From Rhipicephalus microplus (taxonomy: Eukaryota > Arthropoda > Arachnida > Ixodida > Ixodidae), in NCBI RefSeq assembly GCF_043290135.1, contig NC_134710.1:320314616-320378615 (forward strand): a stretch of 64,000 nt of DNA, read 5' to 3'. Below the pieces are notes generated by a model. That model saw only the letters and a list, made by a program, of their open reading frames with translations. It was not told the DNA's origin and did not search any database. The position numbers were made by a program, and so were the translations under genes. Positions 23,401 through 33,900 of the stretch are shown here, one piece after another; position 1 is the stretch's first letter, and every line of letters begins with the position of its first letter.

Positions 23401-24519
23401 CTATGAAATTCAGTGGTCTTTCTTACGCTTAATGTGGGCCACATGCACCTAGCTTACATTATAATTACGAAATGCCTTTGTTGTTCTTTGTTTTTGTTTT
23501 ATTGGGATATCAACGAAACCCTTTCAAGATATTTGCCGTCACCATTGCCATAATGTTCCGTATATGTGGATGAATGTATATTACATAAAAACCACAAATG
23601 ATTCAGGAAAACTTTTTCAAAGCACGTCACCGGGAATTTTCCGCCGCGCGCTGCCTGTGACAATTACGCCGTGCACCATTCGTTCTCCAGAATACTAACG
23701 ACAGAATAGAAACGCATGTGGCATTAAGCGAAACGAACGGGACGCCACAGTTGGTGAAATTAAAAATTGAACGACGCTTGGGCTCCGGCTTCAAGAGTCG
23801 CGATATCGCAATCGGGCCTTGCGCGCACCACCTCGTGCAGTGCTTCTGCAGTCGGGGCATTCATCAACCACACCGTAAGGAAACGCCATTGAATGCCTGT
23901 GCAAGCACAGTTCTTCATCAAAGGGTCCACTATGCCTCCGTAGGGCAACAAGCGAATCTACGCAGCTGTTCACTTTGTTGATGTTTCTGCTACCAATGAG
24001 GATTAAATATGTCTGAGCACTTTGTAATGGGTGGGCCTTTAAAAACACCCACTCGTTGCTCAATATACATTTTTTTGACGCCTGGCGCGATTATGTGATG
24101 CGCTCAGGAGACTCCTTCCCCTATACATGACATTCATATGGTGTTTTTTTTAAGAGGCAGTCTCAACATAACGCGTGGCTCTGTGATTGAACACCTGATT
24201 TCCATGCCTGGGTGCGATCCTCATTCGGATGCGGAAAACTTATTTATTTATTTTACTTGCATATTTTTCTTAATTTTTCGGTCGTGGACAAGATCATGGC
24301 TTTCCGTTCACAACCAACGACGCCCACGGCGACGAGTGAACTTCTGCGAAACGAGCTATTTAACGCTGTTGTGTGAAAATAATTCGAGACGTGGGCCATG
24401 CCGCATCATTGACCGTTCTGCGTCTGCGTCTTGTCGCCTGTGACACAGTTTTCTATATTGGGGTTGTAGCGCCACGCCACTCGTGGCCAGTCAGCCAAGG
24501 AGAAAAAACAAAATGCCTC
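23401..24519. other. Spacer with a possible tRNA-Gly-like SINE head
   Basis: No gene was found. At about 24170-24240 the plus strand has gtggctctgtgattgaacac followed by gggtgcgatcctcattcgga. This resembles the A and B boxes of a tRNA-Gly-derived SINE seen in arthropods, decayed. The short ATTT-rich run after it may be the old tail. Confidence 0.35.
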
Positions 24520-24650
24520 TACGCCCGTGAGACACCGTCGAGGCAAGGCCTTGACGTCCCCTCATGGGAGGCCTAGACCCGGCCACCCAAACCTGCTGGT
24601 TTCTTACAATAAAGTTTACTCCTCCTCCTCCTCCTATTCCTCCTCCACCT
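24520..24650 (+). mobile_element. LINE 3'-terminal fragment with CTC tail
   Basis: This is a second copy of the 3' end at 10841-10915 (cggccac, then caaacctgctggtttct, then acaataaagttta). It is longer at its 5' side and is followed by a TCC/CTC trinucleotide tail. The AATAAA just before the tail fits a LINE transcript end. Confidence 0.6.
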
Positions 24651-25470
24651 TCACGAAGCCACTATCACGAGTAGACGAAGATATGGATATATAGCATGGG
24701 TGAGCAAGCATACGTTTCCCGAGCGTTGTCCCTTATAATGTAAATCGAGTGACATCATAAAGTGACAAAGTGTCGATTGCAAAGCTAGGTCATAAGGTGC
24801 ATAATGTCTACGCTCAAGTCGCCAACAAGGGTTTGTGCTTGTAGGTTGTTCTGTCACAGTAACTACTGACATTAGTTTATAGTGCTAAACCCTTTTTTTT
24901 TGTGTGCGTGTCTCACATTCACGAATTTCCCTGTGATGGACACCGCGGGCGCTCGGCGCTATATATGGTGCTCCGCCCCCAAAAGAAGAGCGTCTCGCGG
25001 CTCGTCGTGGAGGGAGCTAGTGGGAACACTTCGGCTCTGATATATATACTAGAGTGCCACAGGGGGTAAGAAACGAGACGGCCGAAGCAAAATGGCCGTA
25101 TCTTACACCACGACCACAATCCCGAGGCTAAAATTTGAGCGCAAATGCACAAGACACTCATGAAGAAAAAGAACATGCGGCACAAGCGCTAATGATGATT
25201 GCCTATATATATGGCTCACACCCACTCGGGAAGATTGGCCAAGAAACAAATTATTTATAAGTGATCACATAATATTTCTATGACTAAATAACTACAAAAT
25301 AGATGGAATAAATTAATGATGCTAATTTAGATACATGACATCAAAACCGCCCTGATTCATTTAGATAGAATTTTTTTTCTACCGCAGAACAGAGATCCCG
25401 GTAACACTGACCTAATGGCGCTGGTCGTGTGCGTTCTTTCCCGGTATCCTTCTTTGTGTCCGAGCAGCGC
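24651..25470. other. Unassigned spacer
   Basis: No gene or repeat was recognised apart from short tatata runs at about 25041 and 25204. Confidence 0.35.
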
Positions 25471-25640
25471 ACAGCAAGTTTCTATAGAGACTTGCCGCTT
25501 TTTCTATGACATTCCAGTTTCTTGTTATCGACGTGAGCGCACGTTAAAAGAACACCAGATGGCCGAAGTTTGCGGAGCCCTCTACTTTGGCGTCTTTCAC
25601 TCTACTTTATTCTTCAATACGCCAATGGATATGTAAGCCT
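25471..25640 (+). mobile_element. SINE 3'-half, old copy A
   Basis: It starts with acagcaagtttctat. The Ruka-like body follows (gcgcacgttaaaagaacacc, agatggccgaagtt, ggagccctctactttggcgt). The same combination of leading sequence and body recurs at 26502-26662. Confidence 0.55.
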
Positions 25641-26008
25641 GAAGCAGCATTACCGCACATGCTCACACAACAATAACTCTATACGAACAGGTATAACAAG
25701 GATGATATTGTATTACATACGCAAAGACGTGAAAGCCTATTCAGGTGAGCGCAGGGAAAAAGAAGTACAGAAGAAGTAGGAAATACAAAAAAGTGTGTTT
25801 GCGTTGTAATTTAGGCTCGCGAATCTACGAGACCCAAATGAAGCTTTATTTTAGTGACAAGAATCGACGCCAGCAGAGAACTGGAGCCCTGGCTTCCCAT
25901 GCAACTGCCAAGTTCTCGGGAACTCAGTTCTAAAGCTCTATAGTGTTTCCTCTGAGTTGAGATGCACGCTTCTGACTTGTGCTTGGAAATACAGAGCGTG
26001 GTTGCCAG
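25641..26008. other. Unassigned spacer
   Basis: Nothing recognised. Confidence 0.35.
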
Positions 26009-26244
26009 TTGATTGATTGATTGATGTGTGGAGTTTAGCGTCTCAAAACCACCATATGGTTACGAGAGACGCCGTAGTGGAGGGCTCCGGAAATTTCGAC
26101 CACCTGAGGTTCTTTAACGTGCACCCAAATCTGAGCACACGGGCCTACAACATTTCCGCCTCCATCGAAAATGCAGCCTCGCCGCAGCCGGGATTGGATC
26201 CTGCGACCTGTGGGCCAGCAGCTGAGTACCTTAGCCACTAGACC
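26009..26244 (-). mobile_element. Nearly full-length Ruka-like SINE with (TGAT) tail
   Basis: This is the same body as 2202-2439 on the minus strand, including the tRNA-like head (minus-strand GTCTAGTGGCTAAGGTACTC) and an ATCA tail seen as tgattgattgattgat on the plus strand. The B-box region is mutated (ggattggatcc). Imperfect target duplications may be gtggttgccagt (25999) and gtggtagccggt (26245), with two mismatches, so it is older than the 2.2-kb copy. Confidence 0.8.
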
Positions 26245-26501
26245 GTGGTAGCCGGTGCTCGCCCGCTTATCTCGTGTGGGGGAGTTTCTCACGTCTTGTG
26301 CTTTCAACGCGAAGTATGCGTTCAAGCTGTGGACCGCACGAAATGTAACTTTTCTCGCTGGAGTGCCCGCGTTAGCGAAAGGAGTGAAATATATATAGCT
26401 TAGAAGAGACAAAGTAGGGGATATAGTGGAAGTAACCATTACAGCTCGGTCATGTGTATACTTGTGCGTTATTTTCTGGCATTTTTTTAGTGTTTGAGTA
26501 A

Positions 26502-26662
26502 CACGCAGCAAGTTTCTAGCCACCTGCCGTTGTTCCTGTGATATCACAGTTTCTTGTTATCGAAATCAGTGCACCTTAAATGACATCAGATGGCCAAAAT
26601 TTACGAACACCTCTATTATGGCGTCTCTCAATTGTATCGTCGTTCTCGGACGTAAAACGCCA
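26502..26662 (+). mobile_element. SINE 3'-half, old copy B, leading into a TTA array
   Basis: It is homologous to 25471-25640, beginning cgcagcaagtttctagc. The body has diverged (ccaaaatttacgaacacctc, tatggcgtctctcaattg). It ends in cggacgtaaaacgccaatta and passes without a break into the TTA microsatellite, which is therefore its expanded tail. Confidence 0.55.

Positions 26663-26760
<98 letters not shown>
26663..26760. repeat. (ATT)n microsatellite
   Basis: About 98 bp of pure ATT, directly at the 3' end of a SINE copy. The poly-Leu and poly-Ile frames are artefacts. Confidence 0.97.
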
Positions 26761-26824
26761 CGCTATCGCACGGAGTGTTTTACCCTTTCGGTGAAATGCT
26801 ATAGTAGCTCGTGTGCTTGTATTT

Positions 26825-26922
26825 AGGTGCACGCTAAAGAACATCAATTGGAAAACATTTCCGAAGCCCTCCACTACGCCATTTCTCATAATTATACCTT
26901 GGTTTTGGGCCGTAAAACCTGC
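26825..26922 (+). mobile_element. SINE 3' fragment
   Basis: A degenerate Ruka-like body: ggtgcacgctaaagaacatc, ggaaaacatttccgaagccc, tccactacgccatttctcat, ggttttgggccgtaaaacc. Confidence 0.65.
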
Positions 26923-26930
26923 ACACGCAA

Positions 26931-27374
26931 TGACTACCACGCAATGACTACCACGCAATGGTATGACTACCATTTGCGCTATAGACGCTTACTCACCTCA
27001 GTGCGCCACAGCGAGAACCTTGCAAGGCACACCCGGCGGACCAAGAAACCAGGACGCCTGACTCGGGCGACAGATACGAACAGCATGTGTGTATTTTCAA
27101 CAAATCAAGTTCTTTATTGCTACTACACGAAGTACAGAGGTAAACATACAATCAAGATGAAATGACAGGTAATGCAACAAAGTGTTTTTTCAATCTCATT
27201 TTTAGTTTTTTTTCTAGTTTATAATCTCCTTTAGAGTTCCTTAACCGCTCCCTTTTCCACAACGTACTTGGGCACGTTCCACATTTTGCCACAGGGCCAC
27301 CAGCTGCACTTGAGGGCGCGTAGCGGGTGGAGGACAGCTGATTGTGTCCCGTTAGTAGGAATGCTTATTGTGAG
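26931..27374. other. Spacer with a small tandem repeat
   Basis: The unit acgcaatgactacc is repeated at about 26925-26965. Nothing else was recognised. Confidence 0.4.
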
Positions 27375-27438
27375 AAAACAAACAAACAAACAAACAAACA
27401 AACAAACAAACAAACAAACAAACAAACAAACAAACAAA
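27375..27438. repeat. (AAAC)n microsatellite
   Basis: About 64 bp of AAAC units. A less regular AAAT array follows at about 27570-27625. Confidence 0.95.
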
Positions 27439-28279
27439 TCAAGCAGTCGGCTTAAACTGTTCGGTTTGTGCCACATCTTGACGCTACGAACATTTTGCGA
27501 AAATGTCATTTGCACTGTGAAATGCATGCTAGTCTTATTCGCTCAGACTGAATGAGTGAGTCCCCCTGAAAATAAATAAATAAATGAATACATAAATAAA
27601 TAAATAAATAAATTCAAAATAAATAATTACCAATATCTGTGTGGCCACGTGCGTGCGTGTGTTTCAAAATAATATGCGAAAAATTGCAGTTTTGACGATG
27701 AATGAGTTAACTCAAATGAAACTGTCACTTATATTTGGGGCAGAATACTACTCGTACGACAATCGTCTTGTTTATCGAAGCTGCGTACTGCGTTTCAAAG
27801 AGATCAATAATAATAACTTTTGAAGGTTTTACGTCGAACAGCTTAATCTGGTTCGTTTTTCCCTCAGATGTTTGAAACAAAGAATAGCGTAGTACATCGA
27901 CATTTTTCTTTGACTCCCCAAGATAACTATATATACAATAAGCACTCGGCTCCTTATTTCGGACATGCTGAACCGAGTAGACAAAAGTGTGCCGGGCGTC
28001 TCACGTCGGCGATAGACTTTTTTTCTTGTGGTGTTATGACGAGGAATGTCAGGCACCCAATATTGACCGCGAATCAATATTGGAACAGTCGTGGAGCTTT
28101 TGGGCTACAATAAATTAAATTTAAATACCAGAATCTCTTTGATATTGTAACTTCATCGAGAGCGTGGCAAGAACGAACGCATATCAATGCGAGGAAAATC
28201 TTAGCGATTTAGAAGCATGTAATGTCGAGTTACAGAGCAACGAGTTCAATCATTAGTGTTAGGAAACATACCGATATCG
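27439..28279. other. Spacer with AAAT array
   Basis: An AAAT/AATA array lies at about 27570-27625. Otherwise nothing was recognised. Confidence 0.4.
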
Positions 28280-28516
28280 TCCGTCTCACTGAATCAGTGA
28301 CTTGGGTGTTCGGCTGCCGACCCGAAGGTCACGAGTTCGATCCCGGTCGTGGCGATCGCATTTCGATGGAGGCGCAATAATGGAGGGCAGTGTACTGGAC
28401 GAGCGCACGTTAAAAAACACAACAGATGGGTCAAATTCCCGGAGCCCCTCACTGCGGCGTCTATCATAGACATATCGTTGATTTGGGATGTGAAAACCCC
28501 GATAATGTTATTAGCA
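28280..28516 (+). mobile_element. Full-length tRNA-derived SINE, second subfamily
   Basis: The head is ccgtctcactgaatcagtga, then cttgggtgttcggctgccga, and a B-box-like gagttcgatcccgg at about 28333-28346. The same body as the other SINEs follows (gcgcacgttaaaaaacac, ggagcccctcactgcggcgt). It ends ccccgataatgttatt, an ATT-type tail, unlike the ATCA tail of the copies at 2.2 and 26.0 kb. The head also differs from theirs, which suggests two subfamilies. Confidence 0.75.
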
Positions 28517-29085
28517 AATACATATATCGGTGAGTTTAGGCGAACGTTTCATGCCTGCATTTTCCTCATCCCGCGCTGAGTAGCTGTTGGCGCCTTGTTG
28601 CAGTTCGTGTCAGTACACGCGCTAAAAACGGCGAGATGGACCAGTATAACAATCCAACTCCTATTGTTGCCATACAAATGCAACATCAGCAATAGCAACA
28701 ACAGCAAAAGAAAAACAAAACAATCGCGATAATATATCAGCAACTCCATGCAACTACGCAGTATGCTCATTTTTCAAATGAGCGGTAAAGATGTTGTCTT
28801 CGCGGCCTCTAGCGTCCTTTCACAGGTTTGCTGAGGAAGTGTGACTATTCGGACATGCTTTGTGAAACTGTTATATTGAAGAACGTGGTTTAATTCCAAC
28901 AACATGCAAGCTAATTTATATAAGTTTAATGATTGGGGGATTTTTTATACCATACATTTTTTGTAGCAATCAGTATTCTCCAGTATTTTTTGTTTTGTTT
29001 TACGCCGTTAAATCGTTTCATATTGCTTGTTGAAAACGAACGACTGCTCAGTATAATCTTGGCCGCAGGAATATTTTTTTTCTTT
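28517..29085. other. Unassigned spacer
   Basis: A/T-rich, with no gene recognised. Confidence 0.35.
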
Positions 29086-29192
29086 TGAGGAGAAAAGTCT
29101 CCTGTTCCTCGCTAAAGAGAAAAATCTCCAAATTGTCGAAATTTCCGCAGTCATTCGTTATGGCGTTTCTTATAATGATATCGTAATTTGAT
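29086..29192 (+). mobile_element. Decayed SINE 3' fragment
   Basis: Traces of the SINE body: gtcgaaatttccgcagtcat, tatggcgtttcttataatga, atatcgtaatttg. Confidence 0.45.
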
Positions 29193-29324
29193 CGCTATAA
29201 CTCCAAAAAATTGTGTTTTATTACGGACTGCTCAGAATGAGAAGCGAACATTTCTCGGGCATTTTATCATGAATAATAACGAAAGAAGAAAACAAAAACC
29301 GTGTTGTAATATATATATTTATAT

Positions 29325-29415
29325 ATGCGAGGTGGCTGGGAGTCGAACCGTAGACCTTGTGCTCGAACTCGAACACCCTGTGTTTCGCAGCGAGGAACTC
29401 TACCACATATGCATA
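29325..29415 (-). other. tRNA-like sequence, probably SINE-derived
   Basis: The minus strand reads GTGGTAGAGTTCC, then a middle with repeated TTCGAG, then GGTTCGACTCCCAGCCACC. That gives A- and B-box-like strings at roughly tRNA spacing. The 5' and 3' ends do not pair as an acceptor stem, so a working tRNA gene is unlikely. Confidence 0.3.
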
Positions 29416-30779
29416 TACGTACTCTAGCGTGGTCATATATGTGTATGGGAAACACCTACACAGAATGACTTCCGTCACAGCTTTGCGGACTGAATTAAGG
29501 GGCTGCCTCGATATATATGCTGTAATAGAACCACGGATACCACTTGAAAAACGAGCATATAGACTTCACTCTTAGTGCCGGGTGCACACACAGCACGAAC
29601 AATAAAAAAAAAAGGAAAGCAAAAACTGTTAATATGACAACTCACGCCTCTCACTGAGAGGTTACCCCAGCATTCGGCGTGATATACGTCGGTGTGCCTG
29701 TGGAATTTCTAAGACTCTATACTGTTCTACCTACGTCTGGTGAACAGGTAAGCTACAAAGAGGGTGCGAAGGAGGAAGAAAAAAGTAGAGAGGGGCCTAT
29801 GAGTTTTGAGGGGAGAGTGCACGTGAAGTTATGGAACAAGAGTGCGCTAAATGCACGCGTGACACGCAGTCGTCTACCTCCACGACGCGGGGTCGGGGGT
29901 AAACGAGGGTCACGATCCTTGATTGTCGCTTGCAATACAGTGTGTTTAGATCAGCACTGGATTTACACAGAACAACTGACAAACAGACAGACACGCGCAC
30001 GCACATACACACATACCGACGCGGCCGCACAATACACGGATGTCGCAGCTGCTTATAGTGACGACACTCAAATGCTACGTGCGTTCCATTATTCTCGCAG
30101 TGGGCCGTTTCACTAATTGGGACAACCTCGGCGGGGCTAAACGCGAATCCTGCTTCGTTATGAGAAGAAAACGAGGGAAAACGGTCTATGGAGCGCCTAC
30201 ACTTTTAAAACAGGAGCCGACATGAAGACAAGATTGTGTGTGAAACAACAGAGGAAAAAATCCCGGAGCACGGAACGACGAATGACCGATGCAGCAACGA
30301 ATGTACTGTAGATGCTACCGAGAGATATTTAAGAAATCATTAAAGTTTCGGAGCATCGAAGTACTAAACCGCTATTCCGATGCACGAGGTAAGTGCGAGC
30401 CTGCTTTTCTATTACAATTACATTTGCGTGTTTATACGCCGCATGCACCTTACTATGCACCTCGTGTTGCATTTGAAAACGATTAACGAGCTGCTCGTGA
30501 AACCATCCGTATACGTGTGAATCCCAAGTGTGTTACATTAGCGCGTAAACTCTTTTGAGCAAAAAAGCCTTGGCTTACATGGAATGAAAACACTTGTCAA
30601 GTATGCGTGCGCACAATGATATCAGCAACTACGAGGGCACACTTTCAACTAGGTTTATCTTGTGTTGAGTATTGACATGAAGGAAAGAGGAACGCAGCTG
30701 GTACTCATTGAATATGTCACCTTTGTTATATACAGCCTAAATAGACAAACGACGAATGAAAGCAGTGAGAGACCCTGGG
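29416..30779. other. Unassigned spacer
   Basis: The 145-codon frame at 29679-30116 has no recognisable family or supporting splice sites. Nothing else was recognised. Confidence 0.35.
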
Positions 30780-30792
30780 ACCTGTTGTGGCC

Positions 30793-30965
30793 GATGAGGG
30801 TGGCGACTTGGGCTTGTTGGTATGGTTGCATGATGATAGATGGTAGCGCAGACAACGAACACGGACAAGAGAAGGCACATAGACACAACACAGCAGCAAC
30901 ATAGCGCTGTGTTGTGTCTATGTGCCTTCTCTTGTCCGTGTTCGTTGTCTGCGCTACCATCTATC
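30793..30965 (+). mobile_element. Foldback SINE-like element with 59-bp perfect arms
   Basis: A 42-bp head contains cttgggcttgttggtatggt, which resembles a tRNA A-box. A perfect inverted repeat follows: left arm 30835-30893, 13-nt spacer, right arm 30907-30965, with 59 of 59 positions pairing. The element is flanked by the 13-bp direct duplication acctgttgtggcc (30780-30792 and 30966-30978). The same plan is seen at 37726-37890. It has no coding capacity. Confidence 0.75.
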
Positions 30966-30978
30966 ACCTGTTGTGGCC

Positions 30979-33900
30979 GGTTTGTTTAAGGTATACAACT
31001 TTGCGACCACGTATGGATGTATGTACATACAGTTTTGAAAGAATAATTAGCTGGTTAGGGACTTTTGGCTCGCGCCGCATACAATCGAAGGTCTACAAGC
31101 TGATATCTCCATTCTTCTCGTTCGAGACAGGGGCAGCACGAGAGAAGGGACCCCCAAACAAAGTGCACGCAAAAAGAATATGCACGCAAACAGCAATATT
31201 ACGCTCGAGCTAAGTTATCAACAGGCTAATAAGTGGGAGTTATACCCTAACAGTCGCTGCGCGAATGTGAAGGAGCGTTCAAAGTCCATGTGTAGATACG
31301 TGCGCCAGCACATATCGCTCAGATAAAGCGAGTGCCCGGAAACTTGGAGTCGTAGATGCCAAGTCAGTGGGACCAATTTTCTTTTTCTTGAGTGGAGCAA
31401 TAGGAAAATAATTTATTTGCTTAAAGTGTCCTTCTTCAATAGTACACCGATAATATTATTCTTCAGGTGTGTGCGTCCCGTGACATGATATTTATTAGAA
31501 AGGTTACAGCGACCTCAGCGATGCCCGAGCTGGATATACCTGGCATAGTATTAAAAAGCATGCATTGCTGTGGGGTCTCAGGGCACTATATACTGTAATG
31601 TTGCTCGATGCGCAGGAGTTTCAGCTTGTTATAGGCGAGATCACGACTTCAAATATGTTGCTTTCTGTGGAGGAGGCAATGGTCACGCTTGCTGATGTGC
31701 GCCACCGTTATCGCGTTCTAATGCCACTCATAAGACACCATGTAGGGCTTGGACAAAGCTACATACTACAACGATACATCTAGTCCATTAAATGGCAGCG
31801 CAATGAACAACAAAAATACGACGATCTTCGCAGAGTTTTCGGAGAAAATTCCAGCCTCGAAGATTTTCGTTTCACACTAGGCATGGGACTTCATGCTACG
31901 AAAGTAATCCTACAGTGTGGCCGAAGCTAATCACAAACATGTTATACCGTTGGTGCACCGTGCTACAAGCAATAACAAGTCATTGCACGTAATACAACCT
32001 ACCGTAAACAAACCTAACACAACCACTTACTTACAAAAAAGTTCAAGTTACCTTACGTTGTAATACGGGCACTACATAAGAATGTATATATATATATATA
32101 TATAGTACTATCAAGGGAAACGAGAAAGATATACAAGTTGTAAGCTCATTGAAAAGTGCTGTAGGGGCTGCCGCCTTGACGACTCGCGGTCAACGCGTAC
32201 GCGTCGACACGCTGAGTCGACGCGCTTTAATGCAGCACTAAAAGCCGTTTATACAGGACAGAAATGCCATTTTATGAATCTGGCTTTGCTGTAAATGCTA
32301 CCTGGGAATACTGTATGTATGTACATGAGAGATCCGGCTCCACGCGCACAACGAGCGTCTCTTCCAAACAGATTGCTCGGTGGCAGTGTGCGTGGCAGAA
32401 ACGGCGTGTGTGCGATTTATCGCTGCACCTCGAGCCACGGGCATCCGTTTGCCTTGGAATAGTACGTCTTGTTCGGGATATTTATAAAACAAATTCAAAA
32501 AGGTGCTCACGCAGCATGCAGAACCGTTCGAGCCGAAATGGTGCACGCACACGTGTCATCATGAAATGCGTCTTACTGGAATCGGAGCTCGCTTCGGCGG
32601 CAGCGACGCATATTTAGCAAAGGCGTCGCTAGACTTCGGACAGAGGAGTGCATACGGGACACCTAGGACCTACACACGGGCTCTACAAAGGGCTCTGTAC
32701 AGGCGCACATTATTATATACATGCATCGGATTCACAGAATCTGAATCCACGGAAAGCCCACAAAGTGCGACGAAGAAGAGATCATGTGGACGTGCATCTG
32801 AGGCGGTCGTGTTATCACATCGCGCTTGAGAGGGAATGTAACTCGTTTCAACGTGCTCATAACATTTGTGTTTACGTGCTGAACCATTGTATTCTACTCA
32901 TAGGGGGCATAGTGTGTATGCGCTTCACGATTTGGTGACGTTTACAGTGTCTCACTGGGCAGGTTAGCTCTTGTGGAAGTGTTCGGAGGAATAGTATACT
33001 CCAACTGATTTTCATTATTTGTTACGGGAAAAAAAGGGCCATGCATGCATTTATGTGGAGGCGAGGTAGCACGCAGCAAACGTTGCGAGCAAGTTTGCAG
33101 TACCTTAGTGAACAATACTTTTTTCGCGTTGTACCTGATTTTTCAGCGGATATAGTTAACTGTACATTTAACGTATGAGCATCCGAGGGATTGAAAATAC
33201 GGATGTCTACATTGACGCTACTAGAGGCCAATACTTATATCCCAATAGCATAGAATGTGTATCGGAGCGTTCCCGTGCGAATAGAAAGTGTTTCTTTCAT
33301 TTTACTGGTCGTCATATAGATAAACTGTGCGTTATGACCTTTATGCCTTCGAGCGGCACTCAATGGAATATCCTGTGCATATATCTGAGCCTGAGCCCTT
33401 CGATGCTTTCCTTCTTGAACTCGAAAGACACCTGGCTAGGAGAATAGTTCTTGTTTCCACGTTTGTAAAATATTAAGAGAAGTGGGTCTGATTTGATCCA
33501 CTAATCTGGATACGGGTCACGTAAGACTTATGTTCGAGATAACATTATGCCCTATTTTAAGCTTCCAAACGCTGATCCAATTCGTCGCGGTTAATTTTAG
33601 TAACTGTGGCGTCTCACATCCGAGCTCGAGGTCACGGGTTCGATATGTCCGCAATTTGACAAATGATAGAAAAGGGGTGTGGGGCAGTATTATGAAAAAA
33701 AAAACACACTCCTGTACTTTCATTTATGTGCGTATCTAAGGAGCGCCCAGTTCGACAAACTAAGTATGCCATTCCATAATACGAAGTGCCTCATAAACGA
33801 GTTCGCTGTTTTGCATGTAGGAAGAATTTATTTTAACGGGCATTGCAATATCGTATAGAAACCACTGGGCAGTCAAAAAGGATGCCATCTTTTCTCCTTA

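Noticed and set aside
26566..26973. Poly-Ile and poly-Leu frames
   Set aside because: They come from the ATT microsatellite and SINE pieces.
29325..29415. Functional tRNA gene on the minus strand
   Set aside because: A/B-box-like strings are present but no acceptor stem or plausible anticodon arm could be formed.
29679..30116. 145-codon plus-strand frame as a gene
   Set aside because: There is no recognised domain, its composition is uneven and no splice or promoter context is visible.
30793..30965. The perfect palindrome as a library foldback artefact
   Set aside because: Artefactual foldbacks do not create 13-bp direct duplications at both outer ends, and a second element at 37.8 kb has the same design. 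Raw reads would still be the final proof.
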